Positions 12,001-25,139 of a DNA stretch of 64,000 bases are shown piece by piece. Position 1 is the stretch's first letter, and the number at the start of each line of letters is the position of its first letter. The stretch comes from Streblospio benedicti. Its lineage: Eukaryota > Annelida > Polychaeta > Spionida > Spionidae. The DNA lies in NCBI GenBank assembly GCA_019095985.1, contig CM032659.1, forward strand, positions 14,750,379 through 14,814,378, given 5' to 3'. The notes under the pieces were generated by a model. It saw only the letters and a program-made list of their open reading frames with translations, was not told where the DNA came from and did no database searches. A program made the position numbers and the translations under genes.

Positions 12001-15000
12001 TAACTTTTCTGAGCATCTTGAGTGACATTCTGTCATGACCGACCACTAGAGAAAATGTCATGACAACCATTAACGGTGAAGTTTGGAATACAGTACACAC
12101 TGAATTGATTAATAGTGGCAATTTAAACGTGTCCTATTTGTAACCGTTGCAGACTTAAATATTAACACCAGATCGCATGTTAAGCTATGAAATTATAAAT
12201 GTATACGCCAGGAGAAATAAACAACATATACGTAGATATAAGAGAAAGATGACAACAACGTCAAAGTGTGTTATTGTTATCATAAGTGACATGGGCATTG
12301 CTCATTCCCTCTGCCCCAAGGCTCGGGGCTGTCAGCAGAGAGATCCATTTCATGATCTAATCTTATTTATTTGCCTTGAGATTGACCGGTATTGTCTGGT
12401 CAGTGACTGTGTATATTACAGGCCGGTTATACGATATTAACAGGGTGAGGGGGTCTACGTTTATTTTATGTGGAAATGTTAGTCACTGACAATTACGGGA
12501 AACAGCATTTTTAATGAATATTTATTTTTTGGTGGGCTTATAAAAACATTATCTATATTGTAGTATTCTTGAAGACGATACAAATATAAGTGCCATGAAT
12601 CCAGCATTTGTAGATATTGCTCTGAGAGGTGTATATTTATGCACATTCTAGCACCATCACCAAGTAGCACCGGAGAAACAGCGCCACCATTATAGACATG
12701 TATGTCTGTAAGGCACGTGCGTGTGTGTACACAAGTGAAGGTGAATTACCTCAGGTTGAACAAGAAACAAAATATTTCCTACCCTTTGTACTACAATTAT
12801 GAGGCATTATGCGTTCAGAATTGAAATACTTTTCTTAAAGATCGGCTTGGTGCTACAATGCTGTATGGTGAGCTGAGTGAATTATGGATCTTGTAATTGG
12901 AAGCAGGAAATTTTGAATTTATATACCAGTTTTACATCCGAAAAGATCTCATTCACTACCCTACATATAATAATATATATGTGACGTTTGTGATAACTGG
13001 GAAACCAGTGAGAGACTGACATCATACCCTCTATATAGGTCATATACATAATCTATACAAGCAAACCAATAAAGAATTATTACAGCGACCATGGCGTGGG
13101 ATGGTGAGTTCTCCCTCACACGGTCCGTAATGCCCACTGACAGTCAACACTACATTCCTGCTCCAAGCGGCACACTGCTAATTATCCAAATATATAAATT
13201 CTACAAAAACTCCCAAAGTTTGAAACTCAAACGTTAGGAGCACACAGCAATGATATTACGAATCAAGAATCTATGATCATCACATGGTGACCATAAAGCT
13301 TAGTGATAGTCGTCACCGCAATTTGGCACTCGTCAGTGGCGACTAGACGAGCGTCTTTCTGGGCTCTGTAACAATAAGCGCTACTCCAATATGGAAGAGA
13401 CTTCCCCCACCTCAGTGTTCTGCCAAGCGTGGAACACTGCACCACAATGGGATTCTCTATTCAGCACAGCTTTTGTGTGGCAAAGCCAGCAGATGCTGTA
13501 AACCCCGCCGGCAATGGTGTGAGTCTATGGCGTGCGGCTGTTTCGCACTGTGCGTTCTCACATTGATCCATGTTATGCAGATGAAGCGTACCTTATTAGA
13601 AGGTAGGATTCTAGCAATGTGTAGCCATAATTAATGTTAACATCTAGTAGAGGTAGTACGTGTTCAGGATATTTAGCAGATGTAGCACTTGGCGATATGG
13701 TCTATCAAGAAAGTGCTTATCCATATTGCCTATCAGGGGAGAGCACTTGTCCATATTATTATCAAGGTTAGCACCTGTGCATATTTTCTATTATGGGTAG
13801 CACTTGTGCATATTTTTCTAGCAGGGGTAGCACTTGTTAGTATTATCTATCAATGGCAGAACTTGTCCATATTTTCTAGCAGGGATAGCACTTGTCGCGG
13901 AACTCCTGCCATACGTCATAGTTGATGACCTCGTCGTAGCTGGGCACGTCCTCGACGAACTCGAAGAACTCCTCCCACAGCTCGGGCGGGTCGAGCTCAA
14001 AGAACTTGGAGTGTTTGGCGATGATGCTGATGATGTCATCACCGTCCACCTGCAATAGATCACACGTGCTCAGTTTTGCTGGCTGCATTATGCTGTACAT
14101 AGTTGTGCTGAAAGAAAACTTGAAAACATACCTTCTATTTACGAGGCACAGATGCATATTACGAAACACCTTGTACGCAATTTACATGAAAGGCCCATAC
14201 AACGTTAATCATTTAGGGTGAGCCACTACTATTTTACAGTTTACGTTGTGTAGAATACCAATATGAACATACGCGTCACCAGTTTTTGCTGTCCTGAAAT
14301 ATGATGCGTGTATTTCCGCACGATGTGGTGTCTTTATAGATCTTGTGTGTAAATTTTGCCACTGTGCGCGTGTGTGATACGCACCAAACACATGTAATCA
14401 TTGAGTGTGCGTAATGTTCATGTGTGTACGTAGTTTGAGATGCGTGGCCTCACTATTCACCATAATACTTGTAATTTTATGTGAGTGAGCTTGCTATGTT
14501 TCCCACCTCTACTCACCTATAACACACTTGTAATTACGCGTAGCGTGTGGTGTGTGAGTGAATTTGAGGTGCGCGCCCTCACTACTCACCAGACACTCGT
14601 ATTCGTTGAGCTCCACCACAAGCCACTCCTCATTTGCGGAGAGGAACGGCTTACGCTTGTGGTACTCGATGATGATCTCGGGCGTGCACGGGTACTCCAG
14701 CGGCTTGCTCGTGTCCACGTGAGCGGACTCGCCTGACTCGGGCTTCTTGCCCTGAAACACACAACATTGTCATGAAAGCTCCTGTCCAGGGAAGTTTTTT
14801 TTTTTCCAAGGAAGTAGTTTTGTTGGAGTTTGAGGATAAGCTGTGCGGTTGCTACTCGTCAGAAATGTAACATTCATGACGAGAACTTGAAATCTGCTCT
14901 ACCCTATAACAGGTGTTAGCTTCGGCTTTAGAGCTTGAAAAAAATCAGCTAAAAACGTAATGTACATTAGTTGCATCATTTTTGCATACGTAGCCTATTA

Positions 15001-16003
15001 TCTAAGCGGCACTTTGCAACCGGGCTTCGCCACGTGGAAGGTATCTGCAGGGTAACATATAATTACGTTTGAAGACCTAGTGCTCACATGTGCAGCCTAC
15101 CTGCGAATTTGAAGGGTTTGAAGAATGACGAATGATCAATATTGAATAAAAATCATCAAAATACATAGTTGTGTTAGAATGAAATCGTTACAGTACATAC
15201 TAGTGACATTACGGTCATAGAACAGGTTTGTAACAGTTTATGTTTTCTTCTAAAGAAAACCTTACCTTCTTCCTCCTCTTCTTTTCCGTGGCTGCCCCAG
15301 CAGCACGCTGTTTCCGCTCCGCTCTCTCCGCCCGTTCCCTCCTCTCGGCTCTCTCCACTTTCTCCGCCGCCGCCTTGCTCTCGGCGGCCTCGGACGCGCG
15401 GCGTTTCTCCTCCCGTCGCGCGGCTTTGTCCACGGACGCACGACGCTTCTCCTCCTTACGCTCCTCCTCCTGCCAAAACATGCAGATGTCAGGACAGTCA
15501 GACCGGGAGTATCTGAACAGTCGTGGAAAATGCATCTGAACAGTTCTGGCCAAATAAATACACATGCATGTGCAAACATGTCGTAGCCAACATCTGACAT
15601 GTGAACCATCGGAACCAATCTGTTAGTGAGACCAGGCATTTGTTTTGTGGTTGACTATGTGTTTACACCTGCCCGTCCCTCCGTCGCCATCTATCTGACT
15701 ATGTGTTTACACCTGCCCGTCCCTCCGTCGCCATCTATCTGACCGTCCCTTTGTGTTGTCTGCCGTTTACATGTTTAAACTTGCACACTCACATACATCT
15801 CAGACAATATCAGTCAATTCTTAAAAACCTCGCTTTGACAACAATGACCTTTTCATCAAATATACACCAATATGCGAGTGTCGGTTTTACACCAATACAT
15901 CTAATATTTTCCACAAGGGTCCAATAAAATGAGGATTTAGAACAGCTGAAGTAGTATGAAAGGTCACCTTTTTGGCGTTGCCGCCAAACAGCTTTTTGAA
16001 CAT
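9052..16003 (-). CDS. R2D2 (RIIa) docking-domain protein, six exons
   Basis: Complete minus-strand gene model: exons 15968-16003, 15266-15469, 14590-14751, 13892-14049, 9753-9872 and 9052-9235. All five introns are GT-AG and phases match (0,0,0,2,2). The total is 864 nt, 287 residues plus TAG. Residues 1-80 are very basic and charged (MFKKLFGGNAKK, then an Arg/Lys/Glu/Ala coiled coil) with two RRAS motifs that fit the PKA consensus RRxS. Residues 81-187 are an acidic, aromatic-rich segment I do not recognise. Residues about 188-228 match the regulatory-subunit type II dimerization/docking domain (LPAGYMDILQELTVHVLR, then a DVWQYLADYFNRL-type end). The Ser-rich tail has no known domain. R2D2 domains dimerise and bind AKAP-type helices, often in cilia or sperm flagella; the cilium role here is inference. 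The start was chosen at the ATG in exon 1; an AG 55 bases upstream suggests a 5' UTR exon. Confidence 0.8.
9753..9872 (-). CDS. R2D2 domain exon
   Basis: This 120-nt exon encodes almost the whole docking domain. The acceptor ends in GGACAG and the donor is GTAACA. Conserved features are the LPAGY opening, the hydrophobic pattern of helix 1, the VLRDKP turn and the helix-2 end ADYFNRL completed by the next exon. The pattern is close to PKA RII and to sperm R2D2 proteins. The exon is phase 2 on both sides and joins the neighbours without a stop. Confidence 0.85.
13700..13895. repeat. Intronic minisatellite built on a splice donor
   Basis: Six to seven imperfect units of about 30-33 bases, each containing a GTAGCACTTGTGCATAT-like core on the plus strand. 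Read on the minus strand each unit contains ACAAGTGCTA, identical or nearly so to the donor of the R2D2 gene's fourth exon (ACAA, then GTGCTA). The array begins at the exon border and runs into the intron. Confidence 0.8.
15266..15469 (-). CDS. Charged coiled-coil exon with RRAS motifs
   Basis: A 68-codon exon, phase 0 on both sides. It is composed almost only of Glu, Lys, Arg, Ala and Ser, with EKRRAS twice (KRRASVDK and EKRRASEAA). It should form a single charged helix or coiled coil. Both RRAS sites fit basophilic kinase (PKA-type) substrate or pseudo-inhibitor motifs. The other five frames are also open here because of the base composition and are not genes. Confidence 0.7.
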
Positions 16004-18026
16004 GGCACCTGCTGGAGTCAGCAGCCTCGCTCGTGTCGTCCCTTGGTGGCTCAAACACCTGCAAACCACAAGATCTAGGATAAATACGCTACCAAAATAC
16101 GGGGAAGTCCTTTACTCGGACCGGCGGGGATTCCCTCTTCTCTCAGCAGGTGCGATGCTCTTCTCTGACCTCTTTCTGATAAACGTAGTTCGGGCGAGTG
16201 CGTAATCTTAATGTGTGTGTTTTACGGGGTTCTAAATAAGCCAGTCTATCAGGTAAAGGATTCGTAATGTGGCTTTGTTAGTATTTATTGTTATGTTATC
16301 AAACGCGTTAGACGAGCACTGTACAGTGCATAAGTAATAGTTTGGCAATAAATATGGTGGGCTATATCGTGCTGCCAAGTTAGCATTTTGTTGATTTCAT
16401 GCTGGAATAACCTGCACGTTTTTCATCCAATCTATACCAATCAAAGAATTCTACCGTCAGAAAAAAAGGCTTTGCAAAGAAACTACGATTCAATCTTAGT
16501 AAATAGAATCCCTAAGTCTATATATGGACAATCCATGTAAAGAAAAACAATGTCATAAAAACTTGCATGAATGGCTACAGGACCTTTAGCAATGACTAGC
16601 GACAGAATGCTATGATGTCAATGTTTCCAGTGCCCGAGAACTTAGACGGCAATTACTAATATAATGGTTACAGTTTACAGACATTGTACACGCCACAACA
16701 TGAACATACTTGGCTGTTTCAGATATGATGTCAAAATAGTGTACTTGATCTTTACAGCTAAGCACAGTTTGTGAGCTAAGGAATATGCTGCTCATTGACA
16801 TCAATGAAATAACAATGCTGGTTCTCTTTCAGCGCTTTTCTGAGTGTCCTATAGCGATTTGGTGGTTGAGGTGCAGTTCGTTCACAGCAAGCTATTTCAC
16901 TCCATCATATTTATTTAATATGACATTTTGGCATCATGAGAAATTACAGAAGCACATTCTATGCATACATTTGCGACTTGTATATATTGAATATCACTGG
17001 AATACTTTTCATGTTCTTGCAGTCTCTCATTTGCGCAAATAGTTCAGAGACAAGTATCTCAAATATCCGCTAATATATGCCAGAAAAACCTGCAACTTCA
17101 TCAGTTCCACGATCTGGAGTCGACATTTTTTCATGCTCTCCATCAAAGGCCAAATTAAAGAAGAAGTTCACATGAGCAAAAGTCAAGGGTCAAATTCTCA
17201 ACCCACTGAGTGAAGATAGTTCTCTGCTCATATAATCCACACAAATGCTATGGCATTGCATTGAGAAAAAACATGTCGAACAGAGACACCCCTCGAGGAC
17301 ACCCCTTTGCCCTAATGATAGAACGGAATCTGATTCTAATTCCCAACTTGCCAGTCGCCAACAGACTGAGTTAGCCGCCAAAATAAGGTTACTGACCTAT
17401 AAATTGAAGTCACGTGACTTTAGGCATCAAAGTGTTTAAATGTCACGTTTATCTGTTTGGTATGCACACATAGTGTACTTGGGTATTGTGTATGCCGGGT
17501 TCAACGGCCTAGTGACCCATGTTCCTACACACAAAATATGTTCACGGTTTAGTCTGTTTTGTGTGTGGGGGGGTACTATTTACCTTTGTGAGTGTTTGCT
17601 CCAACAAAACCCAATGATATCCACTATTACGACCTGGCGCCTATATCAGAAAATCTGGATCTGGCGATGCAGTACGCTATACCGTCGACCTGTGATCTTT
17701 CCACCATAACGCGCTCCCACAAGCACAACGCGCTCCTTTGATCCGCCCGCGATGTGGCACGAATGTTTTAAGCGTTTGATCACCAGCAGGCGGCTCCCTG
17801 TGTTTTTGTTGAGCATTTCCCGCGTCTTATCAAGCATGAACTCCGGCAGCAGCCGCATTCTTGTTCCCGTTGTATTTTTAGCCTGTCGTTATTAGCACAG
17901 AAAAATGGGTGTTCATGTGATAAAGCCCCAGTCATACAGTCCCAAACGGGTATATAATAAAGTCGCAAAAGTTGCGATTTAACAACGTGGCATACATCTC
18001 CGATCTGTGCGAATCGTTCACAACAG
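16004..18026. other. Upstream region of R2D2 gene and intergenic DNA
   Basis: The first 200 bases upstream (minus sense) of the R2D2 start include a possible acceptor near 16060 and a modestly GC-rich patch around 16110-16160, so a 5' UTR exon is possible. The rest is AT-rich, with no supported exon. No TATA box could be assigned with confidence. Confidence 0.35.
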
Positions 18027-18284
18027 CTGGCGGTGGAGGTTTTCGCAGTACCACCCAGTTCAAATAAATGCAAAACTTTTGGAGATGACCCCAATTATGA
18101 CAAAGACCCGAGCACGCTACTACCTCCTTCTCCACCATCTCCAGAGTTGGCACAAAGGTTGTTTACTCCCCCGTCTGTTATCGCAGGCCTCAGAAGATGG
18201 CGTCGAAATGTATATAATCAGATGCTCCACAGAGAAAACAAGCCCACCCGCCAGGCCGCCGTGTTTAAAGAACAGTGGCGGCAG
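18027..18284 (+). CDS. Candidate orphan exon, unknown protein
   Basis: A 258-nt open segment, phase 0 at both ends, lies between a CAACAG acceptor and a CAG/GTCTGG donor. It encodes 86 residues with natural-looking composition: a Pro/Ser-rich stretch (TLLPPSPPSPELAQRL), then a basic Arg/Trp/Gln-rich helix (LRRWRRNVYNQMLHRENK) ending KEQWRQ. No family is recognised and no partner exon was found. Read-through beyond the donor stops after seven codons. The call rests only on composition and splice borders and could be wrong. Confidence 0.35.
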
Positions 18285-21200
18285 GTCTGGGTGCATGTGC
18301 ACATTTAGTCTATGAGTTTTGAATAGGCGAAGCCAAAGTGTCGGGTTTGAGAAGGTGTCCGTGTTTGGATGGAATATTTGACAGAGATCTATGTGCCATG
18401 GAAACACTTCGTTCCCAATTATTTTTTTGGCACTCAATAGGTTTCTGTATTTATAATTGCACTTATTCGTTACTCGAGGATACCTCCATAATGGAGACTC
18501 ATGTTCTACTCTCACCAATGTATACGCAGTACCGAGGCTTCACGGCACATTCTAACAAGTACAAAGGAATTTTCTGTGTGTGGTGATAACAGAGCAAATG
18601 TCCACATATCATATTTACATGTTTTAAGTCATTGGTTTATTCACGTTAAAAAGTGGGTACGTTATGGATGTGAATTCACCGTGAGATCGTGTTCGTTTTG
18701 ATTACGGAAAACATTGTTTCATCAGGAGATATGCTGGGAAAATAGCGGCGGGATCTGAGTTATGAAAACATCCATCAGTCCAGATGAGGAGGAGGCTGTG
18801 TTAATCTGGATCTGATCGGCGGCGGCGTGTAATCTGCTCACAAAACGGGCGCGATGGATCATACAGTCATATCCGTGATGGCGCGTGTCTGATAGAGCAG
18901 GGGGAGCATCACAGTACGCAAGTGACAAGCATTTTTAGATAGTAATAGTTCAAACATATTGTATTGCAATAAGTAAATTGATGATGTGGGCGTTTAAAGA
19001 GATTTGACTGCATTGCTAGGAGTAGACTACAACACTTCCCTATGATTAATAGTATACAGTTTGTGAACCTTTTAAAAACAGCTCAATAATTTATAACCTG
19101 TGAAGTCAAAATGAAGACTGTTCTGTATACACTAACAAGTCTTCAAACTGACCTTATCACCTTTACTAGACTGAGCACAGGGTCTGCCAATGTGTACGAT
19201 GCGTATCTTGTTATTTTCAAACCGTCTGTCTACCGCCCTGTTTTCCATCTCCCAATAAGAACGTTGAGTGAGGTAGCATGATTTCCATCTTGAATTTTAT
19301 ATTCGTCTTAGATCATGGACACACATTTCAAAATCCTATTGTTTCAGTAAATACAAACAATCTTGATTTTACTTTTATAGATGACAGTGATGGAAACGGT
19401 AGCATATAGCGAGTATTCAATGCCATAGCTTAATTATGATGGGTGATTATATTGCCCATGCAATATCCTGGTTGTACCCTTTCACATGCCTGCTGCCTCA
19501 CTGCTACCCCCTGTCATACACAATCTACCACGGAGCGCTATTGCAGGCTCCACGAGAACGTTATGTCAGATGTGACGTGCCGAGCCGATATGAGGCGCAA
19601 ATGATGGAATCAGGTCAGACTGTCCAGATGATGCATCTTCATTTAGATCTGCACACTTTCTTGCAGAATGTTGCAAAAAAACATTGCGATCATTCCATGA
19701 TAGATTCTGATTAAAATCTCTCTGTAAACCGGGGGATGATTCATAGTTTAAAGACATTTCTAGGTGATTGCTAATCGTGTGAATGGATTTTGATTGATCT
19801 CATCATTGGTTATGGAACTTAAAACTAGATGGCAATAAAGATGTAAGACTTCTGCGCTATACATCGTATACAAACACCGCAATCCGAAGAGGAAAAGAGA
19901 TAAAGAGCACACAAGTGCGCACATAGAAGAGTAGAGAGGAGACTAGACTGCGAAGACCGCTGTGATTATTACTTATTACCGGAGAAACATCCGAGTCTCT
20001 CCATCGTGCCAACTGACAAGGCCCTCTGCATGGGGTCCGAAAATAAATGTCTTCTGCCTGTACCCATTGTATGACTTTGCGAAACATTCACTTGCGAGGT
20101 ACACGCGTGTCCAATAGGTCATAGGGTCATAGTTAGGAATTTTCACATGCGTGCTTCTTATCTTAGATGTTGGAACGTCTAAAACGCCCGTGTCGTCTTG
20201 TCATGTTAACCCATGTAGATAGCTCTGGGGACGAGGCGGCGTAACCGGCCGGGCGGAGGCGACCTTTGCTGTAATGCCACATCTGGCGGGACACTTTGTC
20301 CGATGATACTGCGCTTGCCCAGGCCATCACTCAGACGGTAACGGCTTGGGTGAAGCCCACGTCATACACACGGATATTCATCATCGAAATGCACCTCGTC
20401 TTTACCATATAGTGCCATTCATGTTCACACTATTTACATCTTCAACTCCTTGGGGAGCATGCATAACCACAGCAAGGTTTAGGGAACATGTATACCTATT
20501 GAACAAGGATGTCACACGAATCAACTGGTTAAAACTAATGGGTGTATGTGTGTATGCGCATGGCTATAAATATATCCCAAATACTTCCACACCAGAGTAA
20601 CCCAACCCTCGAACACTGCTACAAAAACACGTAACTAATACCAGGAAATTTCATGCTAATTTCACACGTAATCTTCGTGCGCCAAGACGAAGGCAATGTT
20701 CTTGCGCTTTGACTTTGCCATTTTCATCTCTGTTGGAATGTGATTGAGACCTGGGGGCACTAATTTGGAAGGTGTATTGCAGTACTTTCGTTTCTGACGA
20801 CAAAGTATGAAAGCCATACTTTGGTCGTGACTGTATCAATCAATAGACATAATATGAATAACAAGCACGTTAATAATTTCAATTTCCATATGTATATTCT
20901 ACTATGTGTGTTAGTTTCCGCATTGTTTCACAATTCAGTAATTATATATAGCATGTCCTTATTATTTGATGAATGTACATACGACTGTCAAATTTGATTT
21001 GAACGTTGGGGAAAGTTCAGCTGGCAGCAATATGACAGGTGCCTGGAGAAAGATCTTCACATTCACACAGCTACCAGGTCTGTGTGCAGTAAGTAATTCA
21101 GCTTCTCAAGTCTCTCGCCAGCTCATCCTGTACTGAGCACACGTTAATTGCCTGAGCACTGAACTGGAATAACACTGTAAAAAGATATATCAATCTAGCC

Positions 21201-24200
21201 ATTTGGCCTTCATGTGCTACATACAATGTACCACATGGACCTAGAACATTTAGCATATGAAATACACGTATACGTGAAGATGCATGCAAACACGAATACA
21301 TAAAACCAGTTCTAAAGCCGAAAACATGACAAAAGATGGATGATATATCCTGACAGTCAAAACAAGGTCTAATAGTTCTATTAGACCCTGGTCAAAACGA
21401 CGCCACGAACAAGAGACCCCAACAGTGACCATGACCCCTGTTGACGCAAGTGACATGACGTGACGGTGTGTAATAGTGACCGACTTTTTTAGATGACGCA
21501 AATGCTGTTCAATCATTTACTATTATAAAATGTACCATCATCGAGCTTCATTCCACAGGTTGGACGTTGCATGTATACAGCGAGGATTAGAAAACTACTG
21601 CGCTAACGTGTGAATGGGCTGTGAGTAGAGGGCTAGAAGCCCAGCATACAGCAGGACGACTGCTATGACCACCTCTAAAAGAGACAATCTCTATAGTAAG
21701 ACCCGTTTTCACACAGTCGCAATCCTTTCCCAAGAATCCGCTGCGGACCGTCATAAAGAGACGTACTCTTGATTAAGACCACTTCAGAACAATCCCCCTG
21801 GAGGTCTTAACAGAGAGGTCTCCTGTATAGTACTCTGCTACAGCTGCGGTGAACCAGAGCACGTTTGTATTAACTGGCCACCACCTCTCCACTGTAGTGG
21901 ACAACTGTTCACAATGGCAATTAACCTACAAAGAATGAGCGCTAACAAGAAGTAGACGTTCTGTGGGTCGGTAGCCTGTGGACGCCATCTGTTAGGCGGC
22001 CGTTCAGAGAGACCCGGCGGCGGCGGCGGCGGGAGGCTTCACACTAGTTACTGCTGTATGCATGGAGTAAACGCTCGCAATTGGGGACGCTTGTGATAAT
22101 ATAACATAGTAGTCTATATCCATTAGAGCGGCAGCTACTCATTTGGACGGGATAACGAGAGTTAAATATCCTCACCATCCAACATATACAATTTAAGAGC
22201 CACATATGACGCTGTTTAACCCCAGGCTCTTTATGAAATGCTTAGTGTCTTATTTTATAACGCTCGTTATTTAGCCACTATACCAGCTATTACAGTGCAT
22301 CGCGTTGTGGACTTAATCAGCACATTTATATTGCATATATATGTCAACTTCTTGACACATCTTATCGACTCCTCTTGTAAAACTACAGTAGTCATAAGGG
22401 ACGCTTGTAGTTGTCAGGCCCCGCCCCTGTGTAACTGCGTTTATTTTATTTTATGCGAGCCGTGTTTGTGATGGGAGGCACCATAATACAAGCCAGACCC
22501 GGAGCCGGCAGCGCTACATACATCAGGGGCAGCAGCAGAGATGGCGGGACCTCTGAGGTGGGAGCCGCTTCATATTGCTCGTACACATTCCATTCAAACG
22601 TTATTCAGCAGTTGATTGGATATAATCACCCAATCGAACGCCCTGCTTAAGCCTGAAGTCTTCTCAAGACTTGAGCCAATCATGCAGACGCACACGAGCC
22701 CCGAATTCTTCATCAACGTCAAACTTCTGAGTCTTCAGGGTCCAGGAAGAGATCGTGAGACACTACTTGGTATGTTCCAGAAAAAGACACATCTTAACCC
22801 ACGGGTAGACTTTGAAACAATGCATATATTGGCAGAGTGGGGGAGATCTGCAAGGGTTGATAAGATAGAGGGTCGTTGTCCACGAAAACACCAAACTGTG
22901 TACATGTGTATGTAGCTTTAACGTTGTAGTGGGAGCTATGCTAAAACATGCAATTGAGACAGACTTTTTAAGTATCTGAGTGTTGCTGCATTTATAATTT
23001 TCTGTTTTTTTTTGTCAGTAAGGTATGTGAATGGACAATTTAGGAAGTTCTTAAGCTCCAGTGATGGACCTAGTCGAGACACGTCGAAGTTCTAATTCAG
23101 TAAACGACTTTACAGACAGTCCAGACAGCGAGGTTCTACTGTATAAAACCAGGGGCGGTTCCTGTATTTTGATGAGGCAGTGGGGGAGGAGCAGCGTAAG
23201 GAAAGTGAATGCTGATAAATAGTGTGCGTGCTGCAAGTACGCATAAGCCTGCAAGTTGGTCCGAAGTCATAATCTCCGGGAAAATCTTGAAATTCTTTGT
23301 GCCCTCGTGTGCATTCTGGATCATTTTCAACATCAATTTCTCATATGAAGCTGTCTGAAATAATTTTTCCTTCAAGAAAATTTGAAATAAATTGATTTTA
23401 CGCGCGATCGACACCCCCCAACCCAACCCCCAAACCCCAACACACACATGGATTCGTTACTGTATAGAAGCCTAGAAGTCATAGACTGTCACATTAGAGA
23501 CTTGGGATGCGATTTAGGTAGCTTTCTGGCGTACACAACCACAGGCCCCTGTCACATTAGCGGGTGATCAGGGCGGGAGTGGCGCTCGTCTGCCGGGGAG
23601 CTGTGGAGCGATTTATAAGACTAGTATGGGTAATGAGACACATTGACGACTTCGGTGACAGCACGAGTGATATAAAGAGTCATTCACAACCACAGTCCTC
23701 TTGGTATGGTGTGTAAACCTGGTGAGGGATGGATGGGACTTGTGATTGCCCGTACGGGACGGTACTAACGTGGGGCACGATATTAAATGCTGCCCCACCG
23801 ATGCTATATTACACGGGGTATTTTATGAAAATGGTCTATTGTCGCCCATAATGATCTTAATACGCAGTTTTATCCTATTGCATCCCCCTCCCCACATACA
23901 CACACTGACATATCAACCATCCTAATTCCCACGCAGCGTCCAAACGTGTACGATAAAAGGGTTTGTACTGTTTATATGCTGTTTATACACCGTGCCAGCC
24001 ATGTAGAGTACTGTAAGTTTCACAGAGTTCCTTTATTGAGTGATAATGGAGCCAGTTACTGAATACAGTACCTCCTCCTCATTATTGATACCAGTTGAAG
24101 TTAACAGAACGGTTCTACTGTACTATACACACGCTAAAGCTCCCACCTGGGGTGACAACGAGACCTATTACCTTTCAGTATACAGTATACATACAGACTT

Positions 24201-24429
24201 GACGTTCCGCTCTCTATTGAGTGATAATGGGGGATAATGGCGCCATTACCAGCACGTGGCGGCCGACAGCCCGCGCACCGCAGCAGCCGCACACCTGTCT
24301 ATACAGCCGCTTGATGGTGAAAACTTACTTTGTGGAACCAGGAGACTCAGCTGTGTGTGACAGTGCCATCCCCTCCCTGTGTACCTTAACAATAAACTAA
24401 TAGGACACTTTTCAAAGAACAACCTATGT
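18285..24429. other. Gene-poor stretch
   Basis: No supported exon in about 6 kb. A short (GGC)n run and CpG-rich patch lie at about 21985-22035, and another CpG-rich patch at about 20220-20340. Words of a dispersed GGTCTC/GAGGTCTT repeat occur at 21670-21830, and a related GGTTCTACTGTA word at about 23130-23145. All ORFs are below 105 codons and none resembles a known family. Confidence 0.45.
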
Positions 24430-24925
24430 GCATTGTACATGTTCAATTCAATACAATACAATACAATTTATATAGCGTAAATTCCACTAAATGTTCATGT
24501 ACGCTTGTAGGCCTCCTTAAACAAATGGTGCTTTAGTTGTGATTTAAAGGATGCAAGAGTTTGGATTGTCGAATGGACAGTGGTGGAAGTTTATTCCATA
24601 ATTTAGGTGCTGCTGTTTTAAATGCTCTATCACCATAAGACTTGGTTCTTGATCTAAATTCTTTAAGCAATCGATTATTTGATGACCGCAGTAATCTAGG
24701 TGGTGAGTATGGTTGTGAGAGTTCAGACAGGTAGTATGGTGCAAGTCCAGTCAGGCATTTGAAAGTAAGTGTTAGAATCTTGAAAATTATGCGTTGCTTG
24801 ACAGGGAGCCAGTGAAGGCTTTTCAAAACAGGAGTTATACGATCATGCTTTTTCGTTAGAATTAGGATCCGTGCAGCAGTGTTATGAACACGCTGTACAC
24901 GTTCGTTCATACATACATCAGGTCA
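24430..24925 (-). mobile_element. CR1/L2-type LINE, 3' fragment
   Basis: On the minus strand 24910-24533 encodes the classic C-terminal tail of non-LTR reverse transcriptases: RVQRVHNTAARIL, LHWLPVKQRIIFKI, LAPYYLSEL, then KSYGDRAFKTAAPKLWN and KLPPL. One frameshift near 24545-24560 separates this from its natural end (FKSQLKHHLFKEAYKRT, then stop). The 3' UTR holds an ATATAAATTGTATTGTATTG-like end, a simple-repeat tail as in CR1/L2 elements. The element is 5' truncated near 24925, as is usual for LINE copies. The rest of the reverse transcriptase and the endonuclease are absent. Confidence 0.85.
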
Positions 24926-25139
24926 GTCAACATCGTTGTCACACAATATTGCATTTCTCAACTCTCTGGGGAGTTTTGATTTGATTTGATTTGATATTCT
25001 TCAGGAACTAATGTTCCTAGGATAGCACATGAAAGCGTACATATATGTGTAATGCTTATTTCCAATGTGGTCCTTGTTTGTTTGGCAGGTTAGGTAACCA
25101 ACTGAGCCAAGGGTAATGGAGGGATCACACTAGCTATAG

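Noticed and set aside
15262-15639. Overlapping Arg-rich ORFs around the coiled-coil exon
   Set aside because: Shadows of the splice-supported exon 15266-15469.
22616-22915. Plus-strand ORF of about 99 codons (KPEVFSRLEPIMQTHTSPEF)
   Set aside because: Part looks protein-like, but there are no convincing splice borders and the downstream half is random.
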